From contig NZ_JBKHAQ010000061.1 in NCBI RefSeq assembly GCF_046542825.1, forward strand, positions 1 through 17,085: a stretch of DNA of 17,085 nucleotides, written 5' to 3'. The DNA is from Rhodosalinus sp046542825. GTDB taxonomy: Bacteria; Pseudomonadota; Alphaproteobacteria; Rhodobacterales; Rhodobacteraceae. This document shows, piece after piece, positions 1-6,072 of the stretch. The notes under the pieces were generated by a model. It was not told the DNA's origin. It did no database searches and saw only the letters and a program-made list of their open reading frames with translations. Made by a program: the position numbers and the translations under genes. Position 1 is the stretch's first letter. Each line of letters begins with the position of its first letter.

Positions 1-852
1 GCGGAAGATCTCGGCGTTCTGCGCCCAGGCGATCACCGTGCGCGGGCTCATCACGGTGGAGAGATCCCCGTTCATGAAGGCGGTGCGCGTCAGGTCCGCG
101 ACGGTCACCATCTGCTTGACCGTCCTGCGACCCTTCTCGGTGTTGTAGTGAGGCACCTTCGACAGCACGATCGACACCTCGGCGTCGATCGAGAGATAGT
201 TGAGCGTCGCCACCAGGCTCCAGCGGTCCATCTGGCCCTGGTTGATCTGCTGCGTGCCGTGATAGAGGCCGGTGGTATCACCCAGGCCCACGGTGTTCGC
301 GGTGGCGAAGATCCGGAAATACTTGTGTGGCGTGATCACCTCGTTCTGGTCGAGCAGGGTGAGCTTGCCGTCCGTTTCCAGCACCCGCTGGATCACGAAC
401 ATCACGTCGGCGCGGCCGGCGTCGTATTCGTCGAACACGATCGCTGCGGGATTGCGCAGCGCCCAGGGCAGGATGCCCTCCTGGAACTCGGTGACCTGCT
501 TGCCCTCGCGCAGCTTGATCGCGTCCTTGCCGATCAGGTCGATCCGGCTGATGTGGCTGTCGAGGTTCACGCGCACGGTAGGCCAGTTGAGCCGGGCGGC
601 CACCTGTTCGATATGGGTGGACTTGCCGGTGCCGTGATAGCCCTGGATCATCACGCGGCGATTGTGGGCGAAGCCCGCGAGGATCGCGAGCGTGGTGTCC
701 GGGTCGAACTTGTAGGTGGAGTCTTCGTCCGGCACGCGATCCGTCCGGTCGGAAAAGCCGCGCACGACCATGTCCGTGTCGATGCCAAAGACCTCGCGGA
801 CCGAGATCTCTTCGGTGGGCTTCGCGTTGATGTCGATACCGCCGTCCGCCAT
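1..852 (-). CDS. cobS: Cobaltochelatase subunit CobS, 3' end beyond the window
   Basis: AAA+ ATPase subunit of the aerobic cobaltochelatase, which with CobT and CobN inserts cobalt into hydrogenobyrinic acid a,c-diamide during cobalamin synthesis in the cytoplasm. The 284 codons present stay open to the left edge; family members are about 330 residues, so the C-terminal tail is missing. Visible: Walker A GYHGTGKST at residues 71-79, Walker B IVFDEYD at about 138-144, and a sensor-like ATANT at about 183-187. The ATG at 850-852 gives the family-typical start MADGGIDINAKP; an AGGAAAG lies about 11 bases upstream and a GGA closer to the start. In related genomes cobS normally directly follows a J-domain gene, which here lies beyond msrB. 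cobT would be expected just outside the left edge. Confidence 0.95.
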   Translation of the reverse strand, partial: MADGGIDINAKPTEEISVREVFGIDTDMVVRGFSDRTDRVPDEDSTYKFDPDTTLAILAGFAHNRRVMIQGYHGTGKSTHIEQVAARLNWPTVRVNLDSHISRIDLIGKDAIKLREGKQVTEFQEGILPWALRNPAAIVFDEYDAGRADVMFVIQRVLETDGKLTLLDQNEVITPHKYFRIFATANTVGLGDTTGLYHGTQQINQGQMDRWSLVATLNYLSIDAEVSIVLSKVPHYNTEKGRRTVKQMVTVADLTRTAFMNGDLSTVMSPRTVIAWAQNAEIFR

Positions 853-931
853 GTCCGTCCGTCTTTCCTGACTGTCCGCGCCGCCGCGCGTGCCCGTGCT
901 GCAACATATTCCGGCGGCGCGCAAGGGGAAG

Positions 932-950
932 GGCGGCCTGTCGGGCCGCC
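932..950. repeat. GC-rich hairpin upstream of cobS
   Basis: Perfect 7-bp inverted repeat GGCGGCC ... GGCCGCC with a 5-base loop (TGTCG). No U-rich tract follows on either strand, so it is not a standard intrinsic terminator. It lies about 80 bases upstream of the cobS start and would be in the cobS leader only if transcription begins farther upstream. Confidence 0.3.
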
Positions 951-1511
951 GCGGCATGGGGGCTGTCTGCGCCCCTTGGCCCGTTCCGGGCCTTCTCCCC
1001 CGCGGGTTTTCGAGTTCGGAAAGAAGGCTATGGCCTGGCTCAGGCGGATGTCATGGCCCTCTGCGCGCAGAAGCACGAGGCGGCGACGGCGCGGGCAGCG
1101 GCGATGTAGAGCGCCTGGGCCGGTGCGCGATCTCGGCCGCGGGGGCGCCTCGGCTGATGCGCCGGCTGTGCCGACCCGGATCGCAGGGATGATCCTCGTC
1201 CATCCCCGCCTCTGCGTCATGCAGCCTCGAGTCCAGCATCCCAGGGCCGCAGGCGCACCGGTGGCGCGCGACGGGCCAGTGGGGTGTCCGGCGCGTGCGC
1301 GGATCGGGACGGCAAGCCGCCGGCTGCCAAGACGCGTTGCGCCGGGCGACAGGAGCGGCGGGATCGCGGAGGATGCCCGCCATGGGGCTGGCGGACGATC
1401 GCGGCCGCGCGGCCGAGGCGACCGCCGCTCATGTCGCGCAATCGCACGGCGTCATGCGTGTCATCGCCATCGTGCTGCGGCCGGCGACGCGATCGCTGCC
1501 TGCGCGACCTT

Positions 1512-1545
1512 GCGCCGCCCGTGGTTGAAGGATCGCGGGCGGCGC
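1512..1545 (+). promoter_or_regulatory. Strong inverted repeat in the msrB upstream region
   Basis: GCGCCGCCCG (1512-1521) is followed after 14 bases by its exact reverse complement CGGGCGGCGC (1536-1545). It ends 17 bases before the msrB Shine-Dalgarno and 29 bases before the ATG. It lacks a following T-run, so it is not an ordinary terminator. It could be a leader hairpin or an operator dyad for msrB; which of these, if either, cannot be told from sequence. Confidence 0.35.
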
Positions 1546-1574
1546 CCCACTCTCGACGAAACGAGGAGGCGCTC

Positions 1575-2042
1575 ATGCGACGCAGACGGTTTCTTGGCAC
1601 CGCGGCGGCCGGCCTCGCGCTCGGGCTCGACGCAGCCACAGCACAGGAGAGCTTCGAGGTGACGCGGACGGAACGGGAATGGAAAGCACGGCTGTCCGAT
1701 CTGGAGTACAGGGTGATGCGCGAGGAGGGCACCGAGCCTGCCTTCTCCTCGCCGTTGCACGACCTCAAGACGGACGGCACCTATCGCTGTCGCGGATGCG
1801 ATCAGGCGCTCTATTCGTCGGAGCACAAGTTCGACAGCGGCACCGGATGGCCGAGTTTCTACAAGCCGATTTCCGAGGACGCCGTTGCCACAAAGCGGGA
1901 CTGGAAGCTGTTCATCCCGCGCACCGAGGTGCACTGCGCCCGCTGCGGCAGTCACCTGGGCCACATCTTCGACGACGGCCCGCCGCCCACCGGCAAGCGG
2001 CACTGCATCAACGGCGTGTCGCTCGTGTTCGTCGCGTCCTGA
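1575..2042 (+). CDS. msrB: Peptide-methionine (R)-S-oxide reductase with Tat-like signal
   Basis: Reduces the R-epimer of methionine sulfoxide in proteins. 155 residues. The N-terminus MRRRRFLGTAAAGLALG, with arginines before FL and a hydrophobic run to about residue 23, looks like a twin-arginine signal, so the enzyme probably works in the periplasm. The MsrB fold follows: zinc Cys pairs C72/C75 and C121/C124, GWPSF at 91-95, GSHLGHIFDDGP at 125-136, and catalytic Cys144 in KRHCINGVSLVF. Position 90, which in many MsrBs is the resolving Cys (CGWPSF), is Thr. The ATG at 1575 was chosen because a strong GAGGAGG lies five bases upstream and because it gives the signal peptide; the frame is open farther upstream without motifs. 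It sits alone on the plus strand between cobS and the J-domain gene. Confidence 0.9.
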   Translation: MRRRRFLGTAAAGLALGLDAATAQESFEVTRTEREWKARLSDLEYRVMREEGTEPAFSSPLHDLKTDGTYRCRGCDQALYSSEHKFDSGTGWPSFYKPISEDAVATKRDWKLFIPRTEVHCARCGSHLGHIFDDGPPPTGKRHCINGVSLVFVAS

Positions 2043-2048
2043 ACGCCC

Positions 2049-2074
2049 GAAAAATCTTCGACCGAAGATTTTTC
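2049..2074. terminator. Bidirectional terminator-like hairpin after msrB
   Basis: GAAAAATCTTCG and CGAAGATTTTTC pair perfectly around a two-base centre (AC). It begins six bases after the msrB stop in a convergent gap. An A-tract on one arm and a T-tract on the other give a U-run at the end of the hairpin in both directions, the usual layout of a bidirectional intrinsic terminator for msrB and the J-domain gene. Confidence 0.65.
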
Positions 2075-2094
2075 TCTGACTGACCTCCACCTTT

Positions 2095-2126
2095 GCCGCC
2101 GAATTTTCGATCGAAAATTCGGCGGC
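2095..2126. repeat. 32-bp perfect palindrome, TCGATCGA core
   Basis: Perfect palindrome centred between 2110 and 2111, with core GAATTTTCGATCGAAAATTC and GC-rich outer arms. It lies five bases from the J-domain gene's stop, next to the terminator-like hairpin. Here the A/T runs face inward, with T-run then TCGATCGA then A-run, the opposite of a terminator hairpin. It resembles the two palindromes in the wrbA/pepF gap, so it appears to be a dispersed element. Confidence 0.7.
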
Positions 2127-2130
2127 CGCC

Positions 2131-2754
2131 TCACTTGAAGTGGCGGCTGTCCTTCAGCTGCTCCCAGGCCCACATCACCTGCTGCAGCTGCTCCTCCTGG
2201 CTGCGGTCGCCCCCGTTCATGTCGGGGTGCAGCACCTTGATCAGCGCCTTGTAGCTCTTGCGGATCTCCGCCTTGGTCCAGTCGTCGCGGCCGTCGAGGA
2301 TTTCCAGTGCCTTGCGCTCCGTCGGCGGGAGGCGGCGGCCGTTGCCCGACCGGCGGCCGGGATTGCGGGTGGCGTTGTCGCCCAGCACCTGGTGCGGATC
2401 CTCGATGCCGAGACGGGACCATGCGCGCGCCTCGGGATCGCGGAAATCCCGCGTCTTGCGGTCCCAGACCTTGTCGTTCGACATCTGCGCGTTGAGTTCT
2501 GCCTCGGTCGTGCCCTCGAAGAAGTTCCACTTCGTGTTGTATTCGCGGACATGCTGCTTGCAGAACCAGTAAAAGTCGTCCAGCACGTCGGGCGCCTTGG
2601 GTGCACGGTAGAGGCCCGCTTCCTCGCAGCCCTCGTGGTCGCAGACACGGGTCGACGTCTCGGACGCGCCGGACATGGCGCGGCGCCCGCGGGGATTTTT
2701 CTTCTTCGCGGCGGACACCGAGATGTCGAAGCCGAAGGGGTCCGGTTTGGGCAT
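2131..2754 (-). CDS. J-domain (DnaJ-like) protein
   Basis: Probable Hsp70 co-chaperone or J-domain adaptor of 207 residues. The J-domain is at the C-terminus (about 147-207), with the signature HPD at residues 176-178 after helix II (EIRKSYKALIKVLHPD) and a following helix (QLQQVMWAWEQLKDS). The N-terminal half is not from classical DnaJ: it has C38, C43, C65 and H68 (CDHEGC ... WFCKQH), a possible small zinc site, then a WNFFEG segment. No G/F region or CxxCxGxG repeats. The ATG at 2752-2754 has AAGGTGAG seven bases or so upstream. It is divergent from bolA with a 75-base shared upstream region. In relatives this gene is followed by cobS, an arrangement interrupted here by msrB. Client unknown. 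Confidence 0.88.
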   Translation of the reverse strand: MPKPDPFGFDISVSAAKKKNPRGRRAMSGASETSTRVCDHEGCEEAGLYRAPKAPDVLDDFYWFCKQHVREYNTKWNFFEGTTEAELNAQMSNDKVWDRKTRDFRDPEARAWSRLGIEDPHQVLGDNATRNPGRRSGNGRRLPPTERKALEILDGRDDWTKAEIRKSYKALIKVLHPDMNGGDRSQEEQLQQVMWAWEQLKDSRHFK

Positions 2755-2764
2755 CGTCTCACCT

Positions 2765-2792
2765 TTGCGACTCGGAGGCGGAAGTTTAGACT
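2765..2792 (+). promoter_or_regulatory. Candidate bolA promoter
   Basis: TTGCGA (2765-2770), a 16-base spacer, then TAGACT (2787-2792), ending 37 bases before the bolA ATG. It resembles a sigma-70 type promoter but rests on pattern matching alone. Confidence 0.35.
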
Positions 2793-2810
2793 GACGGTCG
2801 TCGATTTGAA
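2783..2810 (-). promoter_or_regulatory. Candidate promoter of the J-domain gene
   Basis: On the minus strand TTCAAA (2810-2805), a 16-base spacer, then TAAACT (2788-2783), ending 28 bases before the J-domain ATG. Its -10 overlaps the candidate -10 of the opposite bolA promoter by two bases. Confidence 0.35.
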
Positions 2811-2829
2811 GGGGCGGAAAGGGGAAAAA

Positions 2830-3087
2830 ATGTCACGGACCGAAGAGATTCGCATCGCGCTGGAGAGCGCATTCCAGCCCGAGCGGCTGGAGGTGGTGGA
2901 CGAAAGCGAGCGTCACCGCGGCCATGCCGGCTACCAGGAGGGCGGCGAAAGTCACTTCCGCGTCGTGATCCGCGCCCCCGCCTTCGCGGGCCAGTCGCGT
3001 CTGGCGCGGCACCGTGCCGTTCATCGGGCGCTGGGGGCCGACCTGGTCGGGCGCATCCACGCGCTTGCACTCGACATCGACGGCTGA
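2830..3087 (+). CDS. bolA: BolA-family protein
   Basis: Small BolA-family protein (85 residues, a normal length). The family works with monothiol glutaredoxins in [2Fe-2S] handling and in stress and morphology control. The sequence fits the class II KH-like fold: N-terminal helix (TEEIRIALESAF), a beta strand ERLEVVDES, then SHFRVVIRAPAFAGQSRLARHRAVHRAL with the conserved His42 and the R-x-x-x-H stretch that precedes the last strand. The ATG at 2830 follows GGAAAGGGG. It is divergent from the J-domain gene; its stop is only four bases from the stop of the convergent DUF4177-type gene, so no separate terminator fits between them. Confidence 0.9.
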   Translation: MSRTEEIRIALESAFQPERLEVVDESERHRGHAGYQEGGESHFRVVIRAPAFAGQSRLARHRAVHRALGADLVGRIHALALDIDG

Positions 3088-3091
3088 TGCC

Positions 3092-3583
3092 TCAACGCGT
3101 CTCGTCGTCCTCGGGGCGGACCGCCCAGAGCCGGCGACCGGCGGGCTTGTCGGCAACGCCGCGCTCGTCGTGCTCGCGCTCGGCGCGGAGCACGCCCGGA
3201 ATCGCGATCCTCTCCTCGGCGTCCCGGGGCCCGCGGCCGGGCGTGTCGGCTTCGACCGGGTGTAGGGTCGGGCCGTCTTGTTCCGGCTTGGCGTCCCGGG
3301 CCGACGTGCGCCCGCTGCCGAACCATGGCGCGGGGTCGGCCGCCCTTTCGGCGACGGCCCGCCGAAAGACCAACAGGGTCCGCTGTTCCGTGTGGCGCCC
3401 TCCGAGGCCCCTGCGTTCCTCCGACGGCAAGGTGTCCGCCCGGACGTATTCCCAGCCCTCGGCGGCGTAGGTGTTCATCAGCTTCTCGACGGACATCGCG
3501 AAGCGCATCTCGGGCGCAGGGACTCCTTTGATCCTTTCGGCGCGCCGGGGCGCGGGCACGACCTTGTATTCGTAGGCGGACAT
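3092..3583 (-). CDS. DUF4177-type protein with long charged C-terminal tail
   Basis: Protein of 163 residues with no known reaction. Residues 1-75 match the DUF4177 pattern: MSAYEYKVVPAPRR, then a helix with MNTYAAEGWEYVRADTLP, then a strand RTLLVFRR. Residues 76-163 are Pro/Gly/charged-rich and likely disordered, without domain signatures. The frame is open to 3826, but the ATG at 3581-3583 is preferred because GGAGAG lies four bases upstream and the YEYKVV strand starts right there. The GC-rich DNA upstream encodes nothing convincing in that frame. It is convergent with bolA, four bases between stops. Confidence is good for the gene and low for any function. Confidence 0.75.
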   Translation of the reverse strand: MSAYEYKVVPAPRRAERIKGVPAPEMRFAMSVEKLMNTYAAEGWEYVRADTLPSEERRGLGGRHTEQRTLLVFRRAVAERAADPAPWFGSGRTSARDAKPEQDGPTLHPVEADTPGRGPRDAEERIAIPGVLRAEREHDERGVADKPAGRRLWAVRPEDDETR

Positions 3584-3862
3584 CACGCTCTCCAGCCGGC
3601 TGCGGCGCCAGAGGCTATCAGGGCGCGGCGCGAATGGCCAGCACGCGCGGCTGCATCGCTTGTCCGGGCCGCGGTGAGCCCTGCGGCACGGATCGGCCCG
3701 CGCCAGCACGGTGCCCGGGCCCGCGTCGTCCAGCCGGGCCGGCAGGTCGTCGCGCTGGCGGGCGGCCATGTCATGCTCGAAAAGCTGCCGCCGCGGCGTC
3801 GGCCTGCGCAAACCGCAGCGATCCACGCAAGGGGGCTGCGGTGCCTTCGCAATCGGGCGCTG
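3584..3862. other. Intergenic stretch between the DUF4177-type gene and dgt
   Basis: About 280 bases without a supportable gene. Frames on both strands are open but Arg/Ala/Gly-rich and without motifs. It must hold the upstream region of the DUF4177-type gene and the 3' end of the dgt transcript (both minus strand). I see no terminator-type hairpin with a T-run. Confidence 0.4.
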
Positions 3863-5041
3863 TCAGCGCGGAACCGCCAAGAGGCCCGCGCCGCCCCCCG
3901 CCAGCCGGGCGTGCTGTTGCAGGGCGAAGCGGTCGGTCATGCCGGCAATGTAGTCCGCGACCAGCCGGGCGAGGGCGGTCTCGTCGGCGGCGGCCGCCAC
4001 GTCCGACTGCCAGCGGTCGGGCAGGAGCGCTGGGTCGTTCATGTAGAGGGGAAAGAGGTCCTCGATCACGCCGGTGACGGCCGCGCGCATCTCGACCACC
4101 CGCGGCGCGCGATACATCCGCTCGAAGAGGAAGGCCCGGATCGTCCGGATGTCGGCCCACACCGGATCGGAGAAATGCACCATCATGGTCCCTGCGTGCC
4201 GGATGTCCTCGACCCGCCCGGGCGCAAGCGCCGCAAGCCGCGCGCGCGTCTCGGCCACCACGTCCTCGACCAGCAGCCCGAAGAACCGCCTGAGCGCCTC
4301 GTGCCGGCGCCGGTGGCTGTCGAGCCCGGGCCAGAGGCGGTCCACCTCGGCCACGCAGCCGTCGATCAGCGGCAGCTCCGCGATCTGGTCCATCGTGAAG
4401 AGATGCGCGCGCAGCCCGTCGTGCAGGTCGTGGTGGTTGTAGGCGATGTCGTCCGACAGCGCCGCCACCTGCGCCTCCAGCCCGGCATGGTCATGCAGTT
4501 CCAGATCCTGCTCCGCGTCGTAGTCGGCCAGCGCGTAGGGCAGGGGCGGCTTGTCCGGCCCGAGGACCGGCCCGTTGTGCTTGGCGATCCCCTCCAGCGT
4601 CTCCCATGTCAGGTTGAGACCGTCGAAGCCGGCGTAGTGCCGCTCGAGCCGGGTGACGATGCGGACGGCCTGCGCGTTGTGGTCGAAGCCGCCGTAGGGC
4701 GCCATCAGCGCGTCGAGCGCATCCTCGCCGGTATGGCCGAAGGGCGTGTGGCCAAGATCGTGCGCCAGCGCGACCGCCTCGGCGAGGTCGAAGTCGAGGC
4801 CCATGGCGCGCGCGATCGTCCGCGCCACCTGCGCAACCTCCAGAGTGTGGGTCAGCCGGGTGCGGAAATAGTCGCCCTCGTGCTCGACGAAGACCTGCGT
4901 CTTGTGCTTGAGCCGCCGGAAGGCCGAGGCGTGGATGATCCGGTCGCGGTCGCGCTGGAAGGCCGAGCGCAGCGCGCTTTCCGGCTCGGGCGTGCGGCGG
5001 CCGCGGCTTTTCGCGGGGTCCGATGCGTAGGGCGCGCGCAT
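3863..5041 (-). CDS. dgt: Deoxyguanosinetriphosphate triphosphohydrolase-like protein
   Basis: HD-domain dNTP triphosphohydrolase, type 2, which hydrolyses dGTP or other dNTPs to the nucleoside and triphosphate. 392 residues, a normal length. The metal and active-site signature is visible: H65 in RLTHTLEVAQVAR, H94-D95 in ALAHDLGHTPFGHTGE, and the Asp of SDDIAYNHHD at about 197-198. The N-terminus SALRSAFQRDRDRIIHASAFRRLKHKTQVF is the typical family lead-in, with the usual ARG-rich nucleotide-binding elements. The ATG at 5039-5041 has AGGAG about ten bases upstream. It is divergent from the ErpA-type gene with a 151-base shared upstream region, an order common in Rhodobacteraceae. In many relatives argS follows dgt; here the DUF4177-type gene lies downstream instead. 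Confidence 0.95.
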   Translation of the reverse strand: MRAPYASDPAKSRGRRTPEPESALRSAFQRDRDRIIHASAFRRLKHKTQVFVEHEGDYFRTRLTHTLEVAQVARTIARAMGLDFDLAEAVALAHDLGHTPFGHTGEDALDALMAPYGGFDHNAQAVRIVTRLERHYAGFDGLNLTWETLEGIAKHNGPVLGPDKPPLPYALADYDAEQDLELHDHAGLEAQVAALSDDIAYNHHDLHDGLRAHLFTMDQIAELPLIDGCVAEVDRLWPGLDSHRRRHEALRRFFGLLVEDVVAETRARLAALAPGRVEDIRHAGTMMVHFSDPVWADIRTIRAFLFERMYRAPRVVEMRAAVTGVIEDLFPLYMNDPALLPDRWQSDVAAAADETALARLVADYIAGMTDRFALQQHARLAGGGAGLLAVPR

Positions 5042-5124
5042 GTGGCGGTGTCTCCTGCTTGCGCGAAAGCGGCGTCAGTGCCGCTATACAGCGAATTCGC
5101 GCGGGGTGCAGGGGGTGCGCCGGC

Positions 5125-5154
5125 TTGTCCCGTGGCGCCGGGGCGCCTATTTTC
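5125..5154 (+). promoter_or_regulatory. Candidate promoter of the ErpA-type gene
   Basis: TTGTCC (5125-5130), an 18-base spacer, then TATTTT (5149-5154), ending 38 bases before the ATG at 5193. It is the only AT-rich -10-like hexamer in this GC-rich region pointing toward the gene. Pattern match only. Confidence 0.4.
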
Positions 5155-5192
5155 GAGGATCAGGGATCACAGACGGACAAGGACGGATCACC

Positions 5193-5516
5193 ATGCAGCT
5201 TCCCCCGAAGGTGACAGAACGCGCCTTCGCGCGTCTTGCGGAAATCGGCGCCGCCGACCAGGGTCAGGCGCTTCGCGTGGCCGTCGAAGGCGGCGGGTGT
5301 TCGGGCTTTCAGTACGACATCCGCCTCGACGCGCCGGCCGAGGACGACATGGTGCTGGAGGGGCAGGGCCAGAGGGTCATCATCGACACCGTCTCCCTGC
5401 CGTTTCTGGAGAACGCGGTGATCGACTTCACCGAGGAACTGATCGGCGCGCGGTTCACCATCCAGAATCCCAACGCCACCAGTTCCTGCGGCTGCGGCAC
5501 CTCCTTCTCGATCTGA
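5193..5516 (+). CDS. erpA: A-type iron-sulfur carrier / insertion protein (ErpA/IscA family)
   Basis: Carries and delivers Fe-S clusters to apo-proteins. 107 residues, normal for the family. The three cluster ligands are present: C36 in VEGGGCSGFQY, and C99 and C101 in SSCGCGTSFSI at the C-terminus. The stretch LPFLENAVIDFTEELIGARFTIQNPNA is characteristic of ErpA/IscA. The ATG at 5193 follows AAGGACGG and gives the family-typical start; the frame is open to 5040 without motifs. It is divergent from dgt. The ErpA name is favoured over IscA because no isc or suf genes are adjacent, but sequence alone does not fully separate them. Confidence 0.9.
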   Translation: MQLPPKVTERAFARLAEIGAADQGQALRVAVEGGGCSGFQYDIRLDAPAEDDMVLEGQGQRVIIDTVSLPFLENAVIDFTEELIGARFTIQNPNATSSCGCGTSFSI

Positions 5517-5522
5517 ACGACC

Positions 5523-5776
5523 TCAGCCGCCGGTGAACTTCCTGATCCTGCGGCGTTGCGGCCGCCCAGGACGCGCGCGCCAAAGATGCCCGCGAAGGGC
5601 CGCCCGCTGATCCACCAGCCCCGACAGCAGAGCGTCCAGGCCGTCCGCCACCGACTGTCCGCACCGGGGCCAGGGCAGGTCTCGAAGAAACGCGCCGTCG
5701 TCTCCGTGAAGCCGCCGCCCGCGATCACGAAAACGATCGCCAACGCCGCAGAGCCGATGAACCCGATGGGGTTCAT
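5523..5776 (-). pseudogene. Possible small membrane-protein gene with broken frame
   Basis: From an ATG at 5774-5776 on the minus strand the frame begins MNPIGFIGSAALAIVFVIAG, a convincing membrane segment, followed by FTETTARFFETCPG. Downstream, the same frame becomes Trp/Arg/Cys-rich and runs on antisense to the ErpA-type gene. A different frame then reads SVADGLDALLSGLVDQRAAL and stops at 5523, seven bases from the convergent stop. Joining the two near 5655 gives a compact protein of about 85 residues, which suggests a one-base frameshift (mutation or sequencing error). Against this, no Shine-Dalgarno precedes the ATG. It may be a degraded gene or chance. Confidence 0.28.
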
Positions 5777-6072
5777 GTGCGAGGAGAGGCGCGAGAAAGC
5801 GCCGTTGCGTCGCGTCAATGGCGCGTCCTTGCTGGCGGATCTGGCCGGGCATATGCGGTTCGCCGGCCGGCGCCGCTTTGCCGATGCCGCTTCCTCGGGC
5901 AGCGTTTTGGCGGCGCGGCTGTTGCAGAAGGGCTGCGGCCTTCGGCCGGTCTGGCCAAATTGCGGCGCGGCGCGTTGCCGCGCCCTGCGGGGCCTGCCTA
6001 TCGTCGGCGCATGCTGCCGTTTTCCTGTCCGCGCGCGCCCCTCGTTCCGCGGTCCTGCCGGGCGTCCGCGTG
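5777..6072. other. Non-coding stretch before the glycosyltransferase
   Basis: About 300 bases with no supportable gene. The glycosyltransferase frame is open back to 5818, but the residues are Arg/Cys/Ala-rich with no fold features, so it is treated as upstream DNA. It contains a hairpin at 5964-5984. No clear promoter or Shine-Dalgarno for the downstream gene is seen. Confidence 0.4.
5964..5984. repeat. 8-bp GC hairpin upstream of the glycosyltransferase
   Basis: GGCGCGGC (5964-5971), loop GCGTT, then the exact complement GCCGCGCC (5977-5984). No T-run follows. The arms are the same octamers, in swapped order, as the hairpin at 15008-15027. Confidence 0.3.

Larger units (their letters stand above)
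853..1574. other. Gene-poor stretch between cobS and msrB
   Basis: About 720 bases with no reading frame I can support on either strand. The frames that stay open are Arg/Pro/Ala-rich, have no recognisable motif and no good ribosome binding site, as expected of chance frames in GC-rich DNA. It holds the upstream regions of two divergent genes (cobS leftward, msrB rightward) and several GC-rich inverted repeats: GGCGGCC/GGCCGCC at 932-950, GGCCCG/CGGGCC at 978-992, and a 10-bp perfect stem at 1512-1545. It could contain a decayed gene or an undetected small RNA, but nothing in the sequence shows this directly. Confidence 0.5.

Noticed and set aside
932..992. GC hairpins at 932-950 and 978-992 as terminators
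   Set aside because: Neither is followed by a T-run on either strand, and no gene ends nearby that would need one.
651..1220. A 189-codon minus-strand frame beside cobS
   Set aside because: Overlaps cobS in a different frame; the part beyond cobS has no motif and no ribosome binding site.
5069..5084. GCGGC/GCCGC dyad in the dgt leader as a regulatory hairpin
   Set aside because: A 5-bp GC stem is expected often by chance at this GC content; no further support.
3278..5536. A 752-codon open frame on the plus strand
   Set aside because: Antisense to dgt and out of frame with the ErpA-type gene; no motifs of its own.
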